Source: JBDWFY01 sp965275915 (GTDB taxonomy: Bacteria; Pseudomonadota; Alphaproteobacteria; Rhizobiales; Stappiaceae). Taken from it: a stretch of 64,000 bases of DNA. Both the position numbers and the translations under genes were made by a program. The DNA is taken from assembly GCA_965275915.1 (NCBI GenBank), contig CBDHYI010000004.1, positions 291,757 through 355,756 on the forward strand, in the 5' to 3' direction. Of this stretch, positions 43,832 through 52,763 are shown in pieces. Within the stretch, counting starts at the first letter, position 1; every line of letters starts with the position of its first letter. The notes under the pieces are model-generated. The model had not been told where the DNA came from. It saw nothing but the letters and a program-made list of their open reading frames with translations, and did no database searches.

Positions 43832-45004
43832 ATGAGGCTTACAAATATGATACCTTCTGATTTTGGCGGGGAGTTGCGGCGTTTGAAGAAGTTGGCACTG
43901 GGCGCCATCTGTTCTGTGCCGCTGGCGCTTACGTTCGTTTCCGGCGATGCGTCTGCTCAATCATCGCTCAAGAACGAAATCAACCAGAACACCGTCTCCG
44001 TCCTTGCGGGCAACCCCGCCGGAACATACCTCTTCATTGCCTCTGACCTTGCGGCGGCACTTGACGAAGGAGACAACCTGCGCGTTCTTGCTATTGTCGG
44101 CAAAGGCGGAGCCCAGAATATTCGGGATCTCCTTTACCTGCGCAATATCGACACCGCCATTGTCCGCAATGACGCGATCGATATGATGGAGGGTGAACCC
44201 TTTCTGAAAGGGCTTCGTGATCGGCTGCGGTATGTGACAAAACTCTACAACGAGGAAGTTCATCTCATCACCGGGCCGAATATCAAATCCATTGAAGATT
44301 TGCGCGGCAAAACGGTCAATTTCTCCAACAAGGGCAGCGCGACGACTCTGACCAGTCGTAACATCTTCAATAAACTGGGTGTCGAAGTAAACGAAACCAA
44401 CTTCCACACCGGCGATGCGCTTCAGAAACTGGCAGCGGGCGAGATCGATGCGGTGATGCAGGTCGCGGGCAAGCCCGTCAAAAGTGTCCGCAACGTTCCG
44501 GAAGGCCAAGGCCTGCATATCATCCCGATCCCTTATACCGAAGCGCTTGAAGCCACCTATTCTCCGGCTACGCTGACCAATGCCGATTACCCCAATCTCA
44601 TCGAAGAAGGGGAAATCATCGAAACGGTCTCCTCAAGTGCGGTGCTTGCATCCTTTAACTGGAAGCGGGGAACCGACCGCTATCGCCGGGTCGAAAACCT
44701 GACCAAGGCTCTGTTCGCAAATTTCGAACGACTTCAAGCTCCCGCCCGCCATCCGAAATGGGGCGAGACCAACCTTGCCGCAGAACTGCGCGGCGGCTGG
44801 ACCCGCTTTCATGCGGCTCAAGAGTTGCTTGACGAGGCCAAAGCCAACAACACCGTTGCCGAACAGTCCGGCGCAGAGATGCGCAAGCTGTTTGCCAAAT
44901 TCATACAGGATCAGGGCGGAACAGGCACTGTTCTGACGAAAGCGCAGGAAGACGCTCTGTTTAATGAGTTTCTGAAATGGCGCAAACAAGCCAGCACCAA
45001 CTGA
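43832..45004 (+). CDS. TAXI-type TRAP solute-binding protein, orphan
   Basis: 390 residues. Export segment LALGAICSVPLALTFVSGDASAQ (cleavage near 42-44), then the TAXI-family core: VSVLAGNPAGTYLFIASDLAAALDEG, IGKGGAQN-like VGKGGAQNIRDLLYLRNIDTAIVRNDAI, KSIEDLRGKTVNFSNKGSATTLTSRNIFNKLG and GEIDAVMQVAGKPV. TAXI receptors normally feed a fused TRAP membrane protein, but none is in this window. Flanked by the two Sel1-like paralogues on the same strand. The start is uncertain: TTG at 43826 has GAGGAG at better spacing than ATG 43832. Confidence 0.88.
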   Translation: MRLTNMIPSDFGGELRRLKKLALGAICSVPLALTFVSGDASAQSSLKNEINQNTVSVLAGNPAGTYLFIASDLAAALDEGDNLRVLAIVGKGGAQNIRDLLYLRNIDTAIVRNDAIDMMEGEPFLKGLRDRLRYVTKLYNEEVHLITGPNIKSIEDLRGKTVNFSNKGSATTLTSRNIFNKLGVEVNETNFHTGDALQKLAAGEIDAVMQVAGKPVKSVRNVPEGQGLHIIPIPYTEALEATYSPATLTNADYPNLIEEGEIIETVSSSAVLASFNWKRGTDRYRRVENLTKALFANFERLQAPARHPKWGETNLAAELRGGWTRFHAAQELLDEAKANNTVAEQSGAEMRKLFAKFIQDQGGTGTVLTKAQEDALFNEFLKWRKQASTN

Positions 45005-45042
45005 TTGTCGCCCGCAAAATTTGGCATCTCACCGATTGAAAG

Positions 45043-46170
45043 ATGACAACCATGATCAAGCTCAAAAACAGAATGGCTGGACGGGTTGAACCAATTGGCA
45101 AATCAGAACGCACTTTCCGGGGGAACGGAATAAGCAACCGCCGGGAGAATGATCCAAGGTCATTCCCTCGTCGGGCATTCACAGTGTCTTCAGGATTGCG
45201 CACTGCGCTTCTGTCCTGCCTCGTTCTGCCCCTCGTATCTGTTCCGGTCAAAGCCGATAATTCAGATCCCGATCTTGTGAAGAACACAACAGGTACCATT
45301 CAGGTTGCTCAGAGCAGCAGCGGATTTTTCGGATCCATACTCGGGTCCCAACCAGCCAACGCAAAGCCGTCCTCACCTGTTCAGTTGGTCGCCGAAACAG
45401 ATGTACCGCAGGCAAGACTCATTGCGTCTGAGAATTTTTATGCCGAGGCGGGACAACCGGTGGAGCTGGCGATGGCGGTCATTCCACCGAACAAAGTTGA
45501 CGGCGGCTATGTTGTTATCCGCGGATTGCCCGAAAACGCAAAGCTGTCGAGCGGACAGCGCGTCGGACAAGGCGAAGTATGGGTCCTGGGAACAAAAGAC
45601 CTGGCGAACCTGCGGCTCATGCCGCTTGAGAGCCCCAAGGATAAGCTTGAGCTATCGCTTGAACTGATCTCCTCGCAGGGCTTCACGCTCGACCGTCGCG
45701 ATATCGCTGTTGTGATGGGCGAAGAGCAATCTCCTTCCCCGACTGCGAACAATGCCTCAAACAAGGTCGCCGGCATTGGCGATGCGGCAACGCTTGTACC
45801 CAAATCCGAAACATCAGGCGGCATCTCCGCTTCAAGAACCGTGACGACCAAAAAGGTCAGCCTGCCGAAACAACAGCAAACGCCGAAAATTTCCGATGAA
45901 CGGCGCAAGAAGCTGTTTGAACGCGGCGAGCAGATGCTGGAAGCCGGCGATATCGCATCGGCGCGGGCATTCTTTGAACGGCTCGCAAACTCCGGAGTTG
46001 CCGAAGGCGCCCTTGCGATGGGCAACACGTTCGATCCCAATTATCTGCGGACACTCAATGTCATGGGATTGAAAGGTGATATCGCCAAGGCACGGGAATG
46101 GTATGAATATGCTGCCAGACTCGGTTCGCCCCAGGGTGCACAATTGCTCGAACAATTGGGACAGCAGTGA
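45043..46170 (+). CDS. Secreted Sel1-like protein, paralogue B
   Basis: 375 residues, 38 bases behind the TAXI gene and surely co-transcribed with it. Export segment LRTALLSCLVLPLVSVPVKA near residues 50-68. The middle module GGYVVIRGLPENAKLSSGQ and WVLGTKDLANLRLMPL is strand-for-strand the same as in paralogue A. A Thr/Ser/Lys-rich linker leads to the helical pair GEQMLEAGDIASARAFFERLA and DIAKAREWYEYAARLGSPQG. The shared NTFDPNYLRTLNVMGLKG links the two helices. Function unknown. A strong terminator follows. Confidence 0.78.
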   Translation: MTTMIKLKNRMAGRVEPIGKSERTFRGNGISNRRENDPRSFPRRAFTVSSGLRTALLSCLVLPLVSVPVKADNSDPDLVKNTTGTIQVAQSSSGFFGSILGSQPANAKPSSPVQLVAETDVPQARLIASENFYAEAGQPVELAMAVIPPNKVDGGYVVIRGLPENAKLSSGQRVGQGEVWVLGTKDLANLRLMPLESPKDKLELSLELISSQGFTLDRRDIAVVMGEEQSPSPTANNASNKVAGIGDAATLVPKSETSGGISASRTVTTKKVSLPKQQQTPKISDERRKKLFERGEQMLEAGDIASARAFFERLANSGVAEGALAMGNTFDPNYLRTLNVMGLKGDIAKAREWYEYAARLGSPQGAQLLEQLGQQ

Positions 46171-46208
46171 ACGATCCGGGAGCGACATGGCTCCGCCGGA
46201 ACATAGTC

Positions 46209-46234
46209 AAGGCGCCCCAGTGGGCGCCTTTTTT
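46209..46234 (+). terminator. Rho-independent terminator
   Basis: A perfect 9-base stem AAGGCGCCC / GGGCGCCTT with a CAGT loop, followed by T6. It ends the TAXI/Sel1-like transcript and lies before the convergent yidD. Confidence 0.92.
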
Positions 46235-46286
46235 GGTTTGGCTCCCTCCCCATCCGGAACAAACCGCCGCCGTTTCGCAAGAAACC

Positions 46287-46652
46287 TCAAAGTCTGGTCG
46301 ACGGGTCGATGTGACTACCGGTCCAGTACCCGTAACGCCACGGGCAGTACCACCGGCCCGCCCCAGGCGGGGTGTCCGGAACCGGATCATATCCCGAACT
46401 GCCCCAAGGATTACATCTCATTACACGCGCCAATCCCATCCACCCTCCGGCCCAAAGTCCGAAGCGGCGGATCGCCGTCTCTGTGTAATGGGAGCACGAT
46501 GGCGCATATCGGCAAGCCCGGCCGAGAAATGCCGACAGCGTATACTGATAGAGCCGTATCAGTCCGATTGCTGCCATGGCGGGGACTGAAATCGGCGATT
46601 CCTCAGCTGTTTCATTAAGATGGCCCGAGCCGCTGTGTCTGGAGTTGCACAT
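46287..46652 (-). CDS. yidD: Membrane protein insertion efficiency factor YidD
   Basis: 121 residues. The YidD core is GLIRLYQYTLSAFLGRACRYAPSCSHYTETAIRRFGLWAGGWMGLARVMRCNPWGSSGYDPVP, with the three conserved cysteines. It helps YidC-dependent insertion of inner-membrane proteins. I chose the ATG at 46652 because rhizobial YidD proteins start with a short MC- leader; the ATG at 46577 is the alternative. It lies directly downstream of the NifU/IscU-like gene on the same strand. Confidence 0.9.
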   Translation of the reverse strand: MCNSRHSGSGHLNETAEESPISVPAMAAIGLIRLYQYTLSAFLGRACRYAPSCSHYTETAIRRFGLWAGGWMGLARVMRCNPWGSSGYDPVPDTPPGAGRWYCPWRYGYWTGSHIDPSTRL

Positions 46653-46694
46653 GTTTCCCAAAACGGCCTTCAGGTTTCCAATTGCCGGCAATCT

Positions 46695-47162
46695 TCAGCC
46701 TGCCGCGCCCTCGGACACGCAGGCGGCATCCTCCGGCCGGTGCTCGATCTGGTTCGCCGCATCAACAACCGCATCAAAGGTGAGCAGGGTCGACGTATGT
46801 CTTGGCTTGTAATTGCGAACCGGTTCCAGAAACTGCAGATCGGACCATTTCCCCGACGGAGCCTCGCCGTCTTCCTTCAGCATCTTGTACATTGCTTCGC
46901 GAACGGTGCGCAGCTCATCAGCACTGGCACCGACAACATGCCGGGCCATTATGGACGATGACGCCTGACCAAGCGCACAGGCTTTGACATCATGCGCAAA
47001 ATCGGTGACGACGCCATCTTCCATTTTCAAATCGACCGTTACCGTCGAACCGCACAATTTGGAGTGGGCCCGCGCAGAGGCGTCAGGATTCTCCAGACGG
47101 CCTAGCCGCGGAATGTTTCCCGCAAACTCCAATATCCTGGCATTATAAATATCATCGATCAT
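46695..47162 (-). CDS. Iron-sulfur cluster scaffold-like protein (NifU/IscU N-type)
   Basis: 155 residues: MIDDIYNARILEFAGNIPRLGRL, then the first two ligand cysteines in SKLCGSTVTVDLKMEDG and VKACALGQASSSIMARHVVG. The third family Cys is replaced in YKPRHTSTLL, and the only other Cys is near the C-terminus (DAACVSEGA). This two-Cys variant is common in Hyphomicrobiales. A role in Fe-S assembly is by family only. The ATG at 47162 is preferred to the upstream frame start at 47201. Confidence 0.85.
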   Translation of the reverse strand: MIDDIYNARILEFAGNIPRLGRLENPDASARAHSKLCGSTVTVDLKMEDGVVTDFAHDVKACALGQASSSIMARHVVGASADELRTVREAMYKMLKEDGEAPSGKWSDLQFLEPVRNYKPRHTSTLLTFDAVVDAANQIEHRPEDAACVSEGAAG

Positions 47163-47431
47163 ATCCGGCGGCCTTTGGCGATTCCCGGTCAAGAGAAGCA
47201 TTTGTTATCAGTATTTTCTTACCTATATAGTGAAGCCCGGACAAATTTGGCAATTTGAAATGAAGTCGCATGCGATCCTGAAACCCTGAAGTGCTGTTAA
47301 GATAACGCATAATGACAGATTTGTTCACAATTCAATGACCAGACCAACATTTGACCGTACCAGATTGTTATTGGTCCGATCGACGGCAGGTCACGTATAT
47401 CCGTTAGGTTCGAGTTCCGGAGGACGATTCA

Positions 47432-48061
47432 ATGGACGCACTCGCAGACAAAGCCGATATTACCGCCCTGAGGGCGGAAGAAATGCTGCCCGCAGCGCGT
47501 CCGACGCGGGAGCAGGCCGAAGATGCGGTCAAGACGCTTCTTGCCTGGGCCGGGGACAACCCTGATCGCGAAGGCTTGCTCGACACGCCCAAACGCGTCG
47601 CCAAGGCGTTCGAAGAATTGTTCGCCGGCTACACCCAGTCCGCCGCCGATCATCTGGGCACAATCTTTGAAGAGGTGGGCGGTTACAGTGAAATGGTCCT
47701 CGTCAGAGACATTCCATTTCATTCCCACTGCGAACATCACATGGTGCCGTTTTTCGGCAAAGTCCATATTGCCTATTTCCCAAATGGCGGAGTTGTCGGA
47801 CTTTCGAAACTGGCCCGGGTGGTCGATGTTTACGCGAAGCGTTTGCAAACCCAGGAAAATCTGACATCGCAAATCCTTGCCGCGGTCGAGGATGCGCTCG
47901 CGCCCCGCGGCATCGCGATCATGGTTGAGGCGGAGCATCAATGCATGTCCATGCGCGGCGTTCAGAAATCGGGCGCATCGACCGTGACATCGCAGTTTAC
48001 GGGTATTTTTGAGGATGACCCCGCACAACAGGTCCGCTTCATGACCCAGGTCCGAGCCTGA
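47432..48061 (+). CDS. folE: GTP cyclohydrolase I
   Basis: 209 residues; converts GTP to 7,8-dihydroneopterin triphosphate, the first step of folate synthesis. Zinc ligands are visible in SHCEHHMVPFFGKVHIAYFP and the downstream EHQCMSMRGVQKSG. The N-terminal extension of about 30 residues is usual in this group. GGAGGACGATTCA precedes the ATG. hisI follows 138 bases downstream. Confidence 0.96.
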   Translation: MDALADKADITALRAEEMLPAARPTREQAEDAVKTLLAWAGDNPDREGLLDTPKRVAKAFEELFAGYTQSAADHLGTIFEEVGGYSEMVLVRDIPFHSHCEHHMVPFFGKVHIAYFPNGGVVGLSKLARVVDVYAKRLQTQENLTSQILAAVEDALAPRGIAIMVEAEHQCMSMRGVQKSGASTVTSQFTGIFEDDPAQQVRFMTQVRA

Positions 48062-48199
48062 CCGCAGCCTTGACAGTGCCCGGTTCGTCCGGTCAGAACA
48101 CCCTCAACACGTTCGCGTCACCCGTTTGGAGCAAGTGCATTGCTCGCAACAGAGAGGCGCTTGTCAGTTATGCGCAGTGTGAAGGCTGGTAAGCAGGTT

Positions 48200-48661
48200 A
48201 TGGTCGAAAAATTATTTGCTGAGCGCGGCTCGAAGGCAGACATTGAAACCGGAGATCGCTTCCAACCGAAATTCGATGAAAACGGCCTGATCGCCTGCAT
48301 CGTTACGGACAGCGTATCCAGCGAGGTTCTGATGCTCGGCTACATGAACGAAACGTCCCTCGCCCGATCCATTGAAACCGGAGAAGCCTGGTATTGGAGC
48401 CGGTCCCGCAAGGAATACTGGCGCAAAGGTGCAACCTCCGGCCAGACCCAGACAATTGTTGAAATGCGCACGGACTGCGACCAGGACGCGATCCTGATAA
48501 AGGTGCGTGTGGGCGGGAACGGTGCGACATGCCATGTCGGCTACCGGTCCTGCTTTCACCGGAAAGTTCTGACCGATCAGGACCCGACATCGACACTCAA
48601 GCTGCGCCTGGCAGAACCGAAGCGTGTCTACGATCCCCGGGACGTATATGGGAAGTCCTAG
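48200..48661 (+). CDS. hisI: Phosphoribosyl-AMP cyclohydrolase
   Basis: 153 residues, third step of histidine synthesis. Family motifs: FDENGLIACIVTDSVSSEVLMLGYMNE, TGEAWYWSRSRKEYWRKGATSG, MRTDCDQDAILIKV and the metal site GATCHVGYRSCF. It is separate from hisE, as usual in alphaproteobacteria. Start uncertain: ATG 48200 gives the usual length, ATG 48170 is an alternative. The TAG stop lies in the CTAG that borders an IS-end-like sequence. Confidence 0.95.
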   Translation: MVEKLFAERGSKADIETGDRFQPKFDENGLIACIVTDSVSSEVLMLGYMNETSLARSIETGEAWYWSRSRKEYWRKGATSGQTQTIVEMRTDCDQDAILIKVRVGGNGATCHVGYRSCFHRKVLTDQDPTSTLKLRLAEPKRVYDPRDVYGKS

Positions 48662-49073
48662 GGTATGGTCCCATAAACCCGCGTGGAATGGAATAAGCCA
48701 GTTTACGGGCCCACACCCTGAGTTCACCATTCCCACTCCGGTATGTGAACACGATTGATCGGCGGATTGCGCTCCCGTTCTTATATGAACCTCATCACTT
48801 CCCGGGTGGATTCACCTGTTGGTGAAGATTATCTGAGATACTGAAGCGTGTCTGGTTTATGTTCGGTGACGGCTCAAACCGACCCTGAACCACACCCGAC
48901 GCACCGCCAAATTCACTGTTGAGCATGTTAATGCCCGCTTTTGAGTTACAATATCCGGGGTCTGGAGCAATAAGATGCAATCTCAAGCATAGGTTGGAAA
49001 CGACGGTGCGCCAGATCAAGAGAGCAGGACCGTCTAAAAGACCGGCACCGTTTGATCCTGTCGGGAGTTGGCA
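48662..49073. other. Gene-free region beginning with an IS-end-like sequence
   Basis: GGTATGGTCCCATAAA (48662-48677) directly follows the hisI stop within CTAG and matches the IS427-type ends elsewhere. In the remaining 400 bases I see no gene or clear structure apart from the presumed promoter of the patatin gene. Possibly a decayed insertion. Confidence 0.5.
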
Positions 49074-50093
49074 ATGATTGAGAGCTTGTCGCGCTGGTTG
49101 TTCATGCGCCCTATTGATGAATTGGCTATTTCAGGCACGGAGATGCCTGACGATCTTGTAAAAGCACAATTTCGGCCGACGCTTGGAGTCGCCCTCGGCG
49201 GCGGCGCGGCGCGGGGATGGGCGCATATCGGCGTCATGCGCGCCTTGGAAGAAGGCGGCATCCGTCCCGATATTGTAACGGGCACGTCGATCGGGGCCGT
49301 TGTCGGCGGCTGTTACCTCGCTGGCAAACTTGATGAACTTGAAAAATTCGCCCGTTCGCTGAACAAAAGGCGCATGTTCGGCCTTCTTGATTTTGCTCTG
49401 GGCAGTTCAGGCCTGATAAGCGGAACGAAACTGGCTTCGCTGCTGGAGCAGAATCTTGGCGGTCTCAGGATAGAAGAGTTTGATCGTCCCTTTACCTGTG
49501 TCGCAACGGAGCTTGGCACCGGTCACGAAATCTGGTTGCGCTCGGGATCCGTGGTAGAGGCTCTCAGGGCGTCCTACGCATTGCCCGGCATTTTTCAACC
49601 GAGCCAGATCGGCGGGCGATGGCTCGTGGACGGCGCACTCGTCAACCCGATTCCCGTTTCGGTCTGCCGCGCGCTGGGCGCGCGCGTCGTCATTGCGGTC
49701 AACCTCAATCCTGACGTGTTCGGCAGTGGAACAACAGTCGTTCATCCCATGCCGCCGGCACCGGCGGACGCGTTGCCCGAGGTGGATGACATGCTCGCCG
49801 GCATGGCAAGACCGGGAACGCCCCGAAACATTCTGAAACGTCAGCTGTTCGGCCGTTCGAAAGATGGCCTGCCTGGAATATCCGGCGTTATGATGGAAGC
49901 CTTCAACATCATTCAGGACAGGATCGGCCGATCACGACTCGCGGGCGACCCCCCCGATGTCACAATCGGACCCCGCCTTGCTCATCTGTCGCTGTTCGAA
50001 TTTGACCGCGCTGAAGAAGCCATCTCGATCGGCTATGAGACGGGGTTAAAGGCCCTTGACGAGGTCAGAGATTACATTTCGGCTTTATCATAG
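49074..50093 (+). CDS. Patatin-like phospholipase (RssA type)
   Basis: 339 residues with the patatin fold. Oxyanion hole GVALGGGAARGWAHIG, nucleophile Ser in VTGTSIGAVVGGC, catalytic Asp in LVDGALVNPIPVS. It lacks a signal peptide, fitting the cytoplasmic RssA/YchK group. CGGGAG precedes the ATG at 49074. The CBS gene is convergent downstream. Natural lipid substrate unknown. Confidence 0.9.
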   Translation: MIESLSRWLFMRPIDELAISGTEMPDDLVKAQFRPTLGVALGGGAARGWAHIGVMRALEEGGIRPDIVTGTSIGAVVGGCYLAGKLDELEKFARSLNKRRMFGLLDFALGSSGLISGTKLASLLEQNLGGLRIEEFDRPFTCVATELGTGHEIWLRSGSVVEALRASYALPGIFQPSQIGGRWLVDGALVNPIPVSVCRALGARVVIAVNLNPDVFGSGTTVVHPMPPAPADALPEVDDMLAGMARPGTPRNILKRQLFGRSKDGLPGISGVMMEAFNIIQDRIGRSRLAGDPPDVTIGPRLAHLSLFEFDRAEEAISIGYETGLKALDEVRDYISALS

Positions 50094-50174
50094 GGCGTCA
50101 CAACCCGGTCGGCCATGACGCTGGAAAGCAGCGGGCCAGACACATAACGGTTGCCGTCCCGCTGCTCACAAGTC

Positions 50175-50618
50175 TCATGACATCGTAATATATGACTTAA
50201 TCTGCTCGGCTTCCTGCTCGATCATCGCGATTTTCTGTTTCACCACGTCACCGATCGAAATCAACCCGACCAGTTTTCCATCTGTCACGACGGGCAGATG
50301 CCGGAAGCGACCGGTCGTCATTTTTCCCAGCACTTCATCGGTTGTTTCCTGTTCGCCGCAGGTGACCACTTTCCCGGTCATATGCTCCTTGGCAGCACTG
50401 TCGAGCGCGCCCGGCCCGCTCGAACACAGCGCGCGCACGATGTCCCGCTCAGACAATATGCCGGCAATGCTGCCATCACCGTGAACGACAATAACGGCGC
50501 CGATCTTATTCGCGGTGAGCGTTGCACAGATCGTGTTCAGAGACGCATCTTCCAACACGGTAATGACGTCCCGGCCTTTTTCGTCCAAAATATTTGCAAC
50601 AATCATCCGTCTCTCCAT
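50175..50618 (-). CDS. Tandem CBS-domain protein
   Basis: 147 residues forming one Bateman module: first CBS ILDEKGRDVITVLEDASLNTICATLTANKIGAVIVV...IAGILSERDIVRAL, second MTGKVVTCGEQETTDEVLGKMTTGRFRHLPVVTDGKLVGLISIGDVV. Such proteins sense adenine nucleotides. ATG 50618 has AAGGA upstream; ATG 50606 (MIVANIL) is also possible and nearer the usual family start. Stand-alone. Confidence 0.92.
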   Translation of the reverse strand: MERRMIVANILDEKGRDVITVLEDASLNTICATLTANKIGAVIVVHGDGSIAGILSERDIVRALCSSGPGALDSAAKEHMTGKVVTCGEQETTDEVLGKMTTGRFRHLPVVTDGKLVGLISIGDVVKQKIAMIEQEAEQIKSYITMS

Positions 50619-50773
50619 TTTCGTCCTTCGCCACACGCTGCATCCGACCAAAGGACACTCAGGCAGTTCGCCCACTCGCCAACCCCATGGCGTGACTCAC
50701 AACGAGCGGTTATCTTGACAAAAATTTGAACGAGATCAAAGCCACTTTATGACTTTCGGAGCTAGACGAACGA

Positions 50774-51535
50774 TCATACGAGGCGTGGTCCCTGATATTT
50801 CGGCTTTTTGCCGACAGGATCGAACAGTCCGAACAGCAGCAAACCGGCAAGAAAACCGCCAATATGTGCCTGCCAGGCAATCGACGCACCCCCGCCGGGC
50901 ACTGCACCGCCGACAAGCCCGAACACAAGGTTGATGCCAAACCACACTGCCAGGAACGTCAGCGCCTGCGGATGGGAAAATGTTTGTTGCAGTGAAACGG
51001 CCGGCGCGGAATACGCCGTCCTGTCGCTTCGCCGGAAAGCTCCGAGCGGACCGCCCGCGGCAAAGATAAACCGGATTGCGCCGGCCATCTGCCCGGAAAT
51101 CGCCGCTGAAGCTCCGACCGTGGGCACGGCATCGCCCCAATTTGTCAAAAGGTGCGCCACGGCTCCGACAATCGCACAGACAGCGGAAAAAATGAGAAAG
51201 CGGACGGTTCCAAACCGCCAGGCGACAGCCGTCCCGAATATCGCCATCCAGAGCATATTCATTATCAGATGCGCGGCGCCGCCATGCAGGAACGCATAAC
51301 TCAGAAACGTCCAGATATCCGCGCCAAGCCCACCGGGAAACACGACCAGGCTTGTCTCGACCGGGACGTATCTTAACGGAATGAACGCGAAGAGAACCAG
51401 CACGTCCAGATCGACAGACGAAGGCAACGCCAGGGACCGGACCATGTGAATGGCAATCATGATGCCGGCCAGCGCAACGATGCTGTTGGGCAGATTGATC
51501 GCCGGTTGCGAAGTTTTGGGTGTCATCATGTTCAT
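50774..51535 (-). CDS. Rhomboid-family intramembrane serine protease
   Basis: 253 residues, about six TM segments. The L1-loop Trp-Arg is not obvious, but GGAAHLIMNMLWMAIFG (the HxxxN helix) and the catalytic Ser in VGASAAISGQMAGAIRF are clear. The catalytic His is in WQAHIGGFLAGLLLFGLFDP. The Ser motif is GASA rather than GASG. A loop of about 45 residues with Arg/Asp lies after the Ser helix. It is adjacent to the CBS gene on the same strand but separated by about 155 bases. Confidence 0.9.
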   Translation of the reverse strand: MNMMTPKTSQPAINLPNSIVALAGIMIAIHMVRSLALPSSVDLDVLVLFAFIPLRYVPVETSLVVFPGGLGADIWTFLSYAFLHGGAAHLIMNMLWMAIFGTAVAWRFGTVRFLIFSAVCAIVGAVAHLLTNWGDAVPTVGASAAISGQMAGAIRFIFAAGGPLGAFRRSDRTAYSAPAVSLQQTFSHPQALTFLAVWFGINLVFGLVGGAVPGGGASIAWQAHIGGFLAGLLLFGLFDPVGKKPKYQGPRLV

Positions 51536-51999
51536 ATTACGCCTATCGCCTTACAGGAATGCGAGCACACGAGCCTGCCCTTGCATCCGTTGAGCGCACA
51601 TAGTCGCACTTAACAGCCGAATCAAGGGATCAGACACGCTCTAAGCTTTCCCGCTCTTACGCCAGAAAAAAGAAAACCGCCGTGCGCATTTCTGTGCTGC
51701 GCCCCGGCGGTATGCTGTCGCGTCCCCATAAACGGTCGAGACAAAGTCAAAAGCTGTCAAATGCGGAGCAAAACACTCCGTCAAGTCGCCGAAAGGTGGA
51801 CTATTTTCAGCGGCTGTTCAATCGAAACACTTTATTAACGTTAATAAAAGGTTACTCCCACCCGGACGTCTGTTCATGGCATGTTATCTGCTTATTAACC
51901 GTTACGAATTGTCGGCTGTCCCGATTTGGGCCGGCCTCCCGGTTACCCTTCGGGACAGCACATTCAGGACTTTAAAAACTTCATTCGGGGGCACGCAGA
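51536..51999. other. Gene-free region with a long perfect palindrome
   Basis: 464 bases between divergent rhomboid and PAS-domain genes. It contains TTTATTAACGTTAATAAA at 51831. No credible gene (the plus-strand frames 51682-51975 and 51876-52130 lack family features). It presumably holds both promoters. Confidence 0.5.
51831..51848. promoter_or_regulatory. 18-base perfect palindrome
   Basis: TTTATTAACGTTAATAAA, about 155 bases before the PAS-domain gene. It has the look of a repressor operator. It also contains two TTAA words in inverted arrangement, but their spacing does not fit CtrA. Confidence 0.5.
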
Positions 52000-52668
52000 A
52001 TGAAACATGCATCAACCCAGGCGTTGTATGCTTATTGGAATTCCCTAAGGAACGATCGTCCTGCTCCGGAACGGCAGGAAATCGAACCGTCCGATATCAG
52101 ACGTTTACTTGGAGACACGTTTATTATTGAAGCTGTCGAAACGGACAAGTTCATCTACCGGCTCGCCGGCACGCGCCTTTGCTCGCTCTATTGCCGGGAA
52201 TTGAAAGGCCGCAATTTCCTGACCGGCTGGCAGGGTAGGGACAGCAATGCCATCACGACGATGTTGAACGCGGTTTCCCAAGAGGCCGCAGCGGCGGTTG
52301 TCGGCATTGATGGCCTCAACTTGCGAAAAAAATCCGTTCCTCTGGAAATGATTCTGCTGCCGCTTCAGGTCCATGGCGAAGGATATAAGCGTATTCTCGG
52401 AACGTGCGTCCCGATGAGCCAACCCTACTGGATGGGCATTCATCCGCTCACGGAGCTGAAAATCTCCAGCCTCCGCCTCATTTGGCCCGACGAACGGCCT
52501 CACTTTTACAAAGAACGGAACAGCCAGCCGTTCGATCTTGATATGGTCGAACAACCCGCAACCGGATCGACAGTCCCTCCCCTTCCCGCCGAATTGGAAC
52601 ACCCTGTTGCGGACAATGCACGCAAGATTGCACATTTGGTCGTTTATGATGGTGGAAGAGCCGATTAG
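52000..52668 (+). CDS. PAS-domain (PAS_5 type) protein
   Basis: 222 residues. The alphaproteobacterial PAS_5 domain covers about residues 8-160: ALYAYWNSLRNDRPAPERQEIEPSDIRRLLGDTFIIE, YRLAGTRLCSLYCRELKGRNFLTGW and VPLEMILLPLQVHGEGYKRILGTCVP. There is no kinase or DNA-binding output, so it may be a sensory adaptor. A PilZ gene follows 95 bases downstream on the same strand. Confidence 0.85.
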   Translation: MKHASTQALYAYWNSLRNDRPAPERQEIEPSDIRRLLGDTFIIEAVETDKFIYRLAGTRLCSLYCRELKGRNFLTGWQGRDSNAITTMLNAVSQEAAAAVVGIDGLNLRKKSVPLEMILLPLQVHGEGYKRILGTCVPMSQPYWMGIHPLTELKISSLRLIWPDERPHFYKERNSQPFDLDMVEQPATGSTVPPLPAELEHPVADNARKIAHLVVYDGGRAD

Positions 52669-52763
52669 ATTACGGCTTATTAACCAACACCGCTTAGCGT
52701 AGACCGTGAATGAAAACCCCGCGCCCGGTTTTGGCAGGGGTTGAATGAAGAGGTCTACTCACT

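Noticed and set aside
48118..48736. Minus-strand frames over hisI
   Set aside because: Shadows of hisI, which shows all its metal-site motifs.
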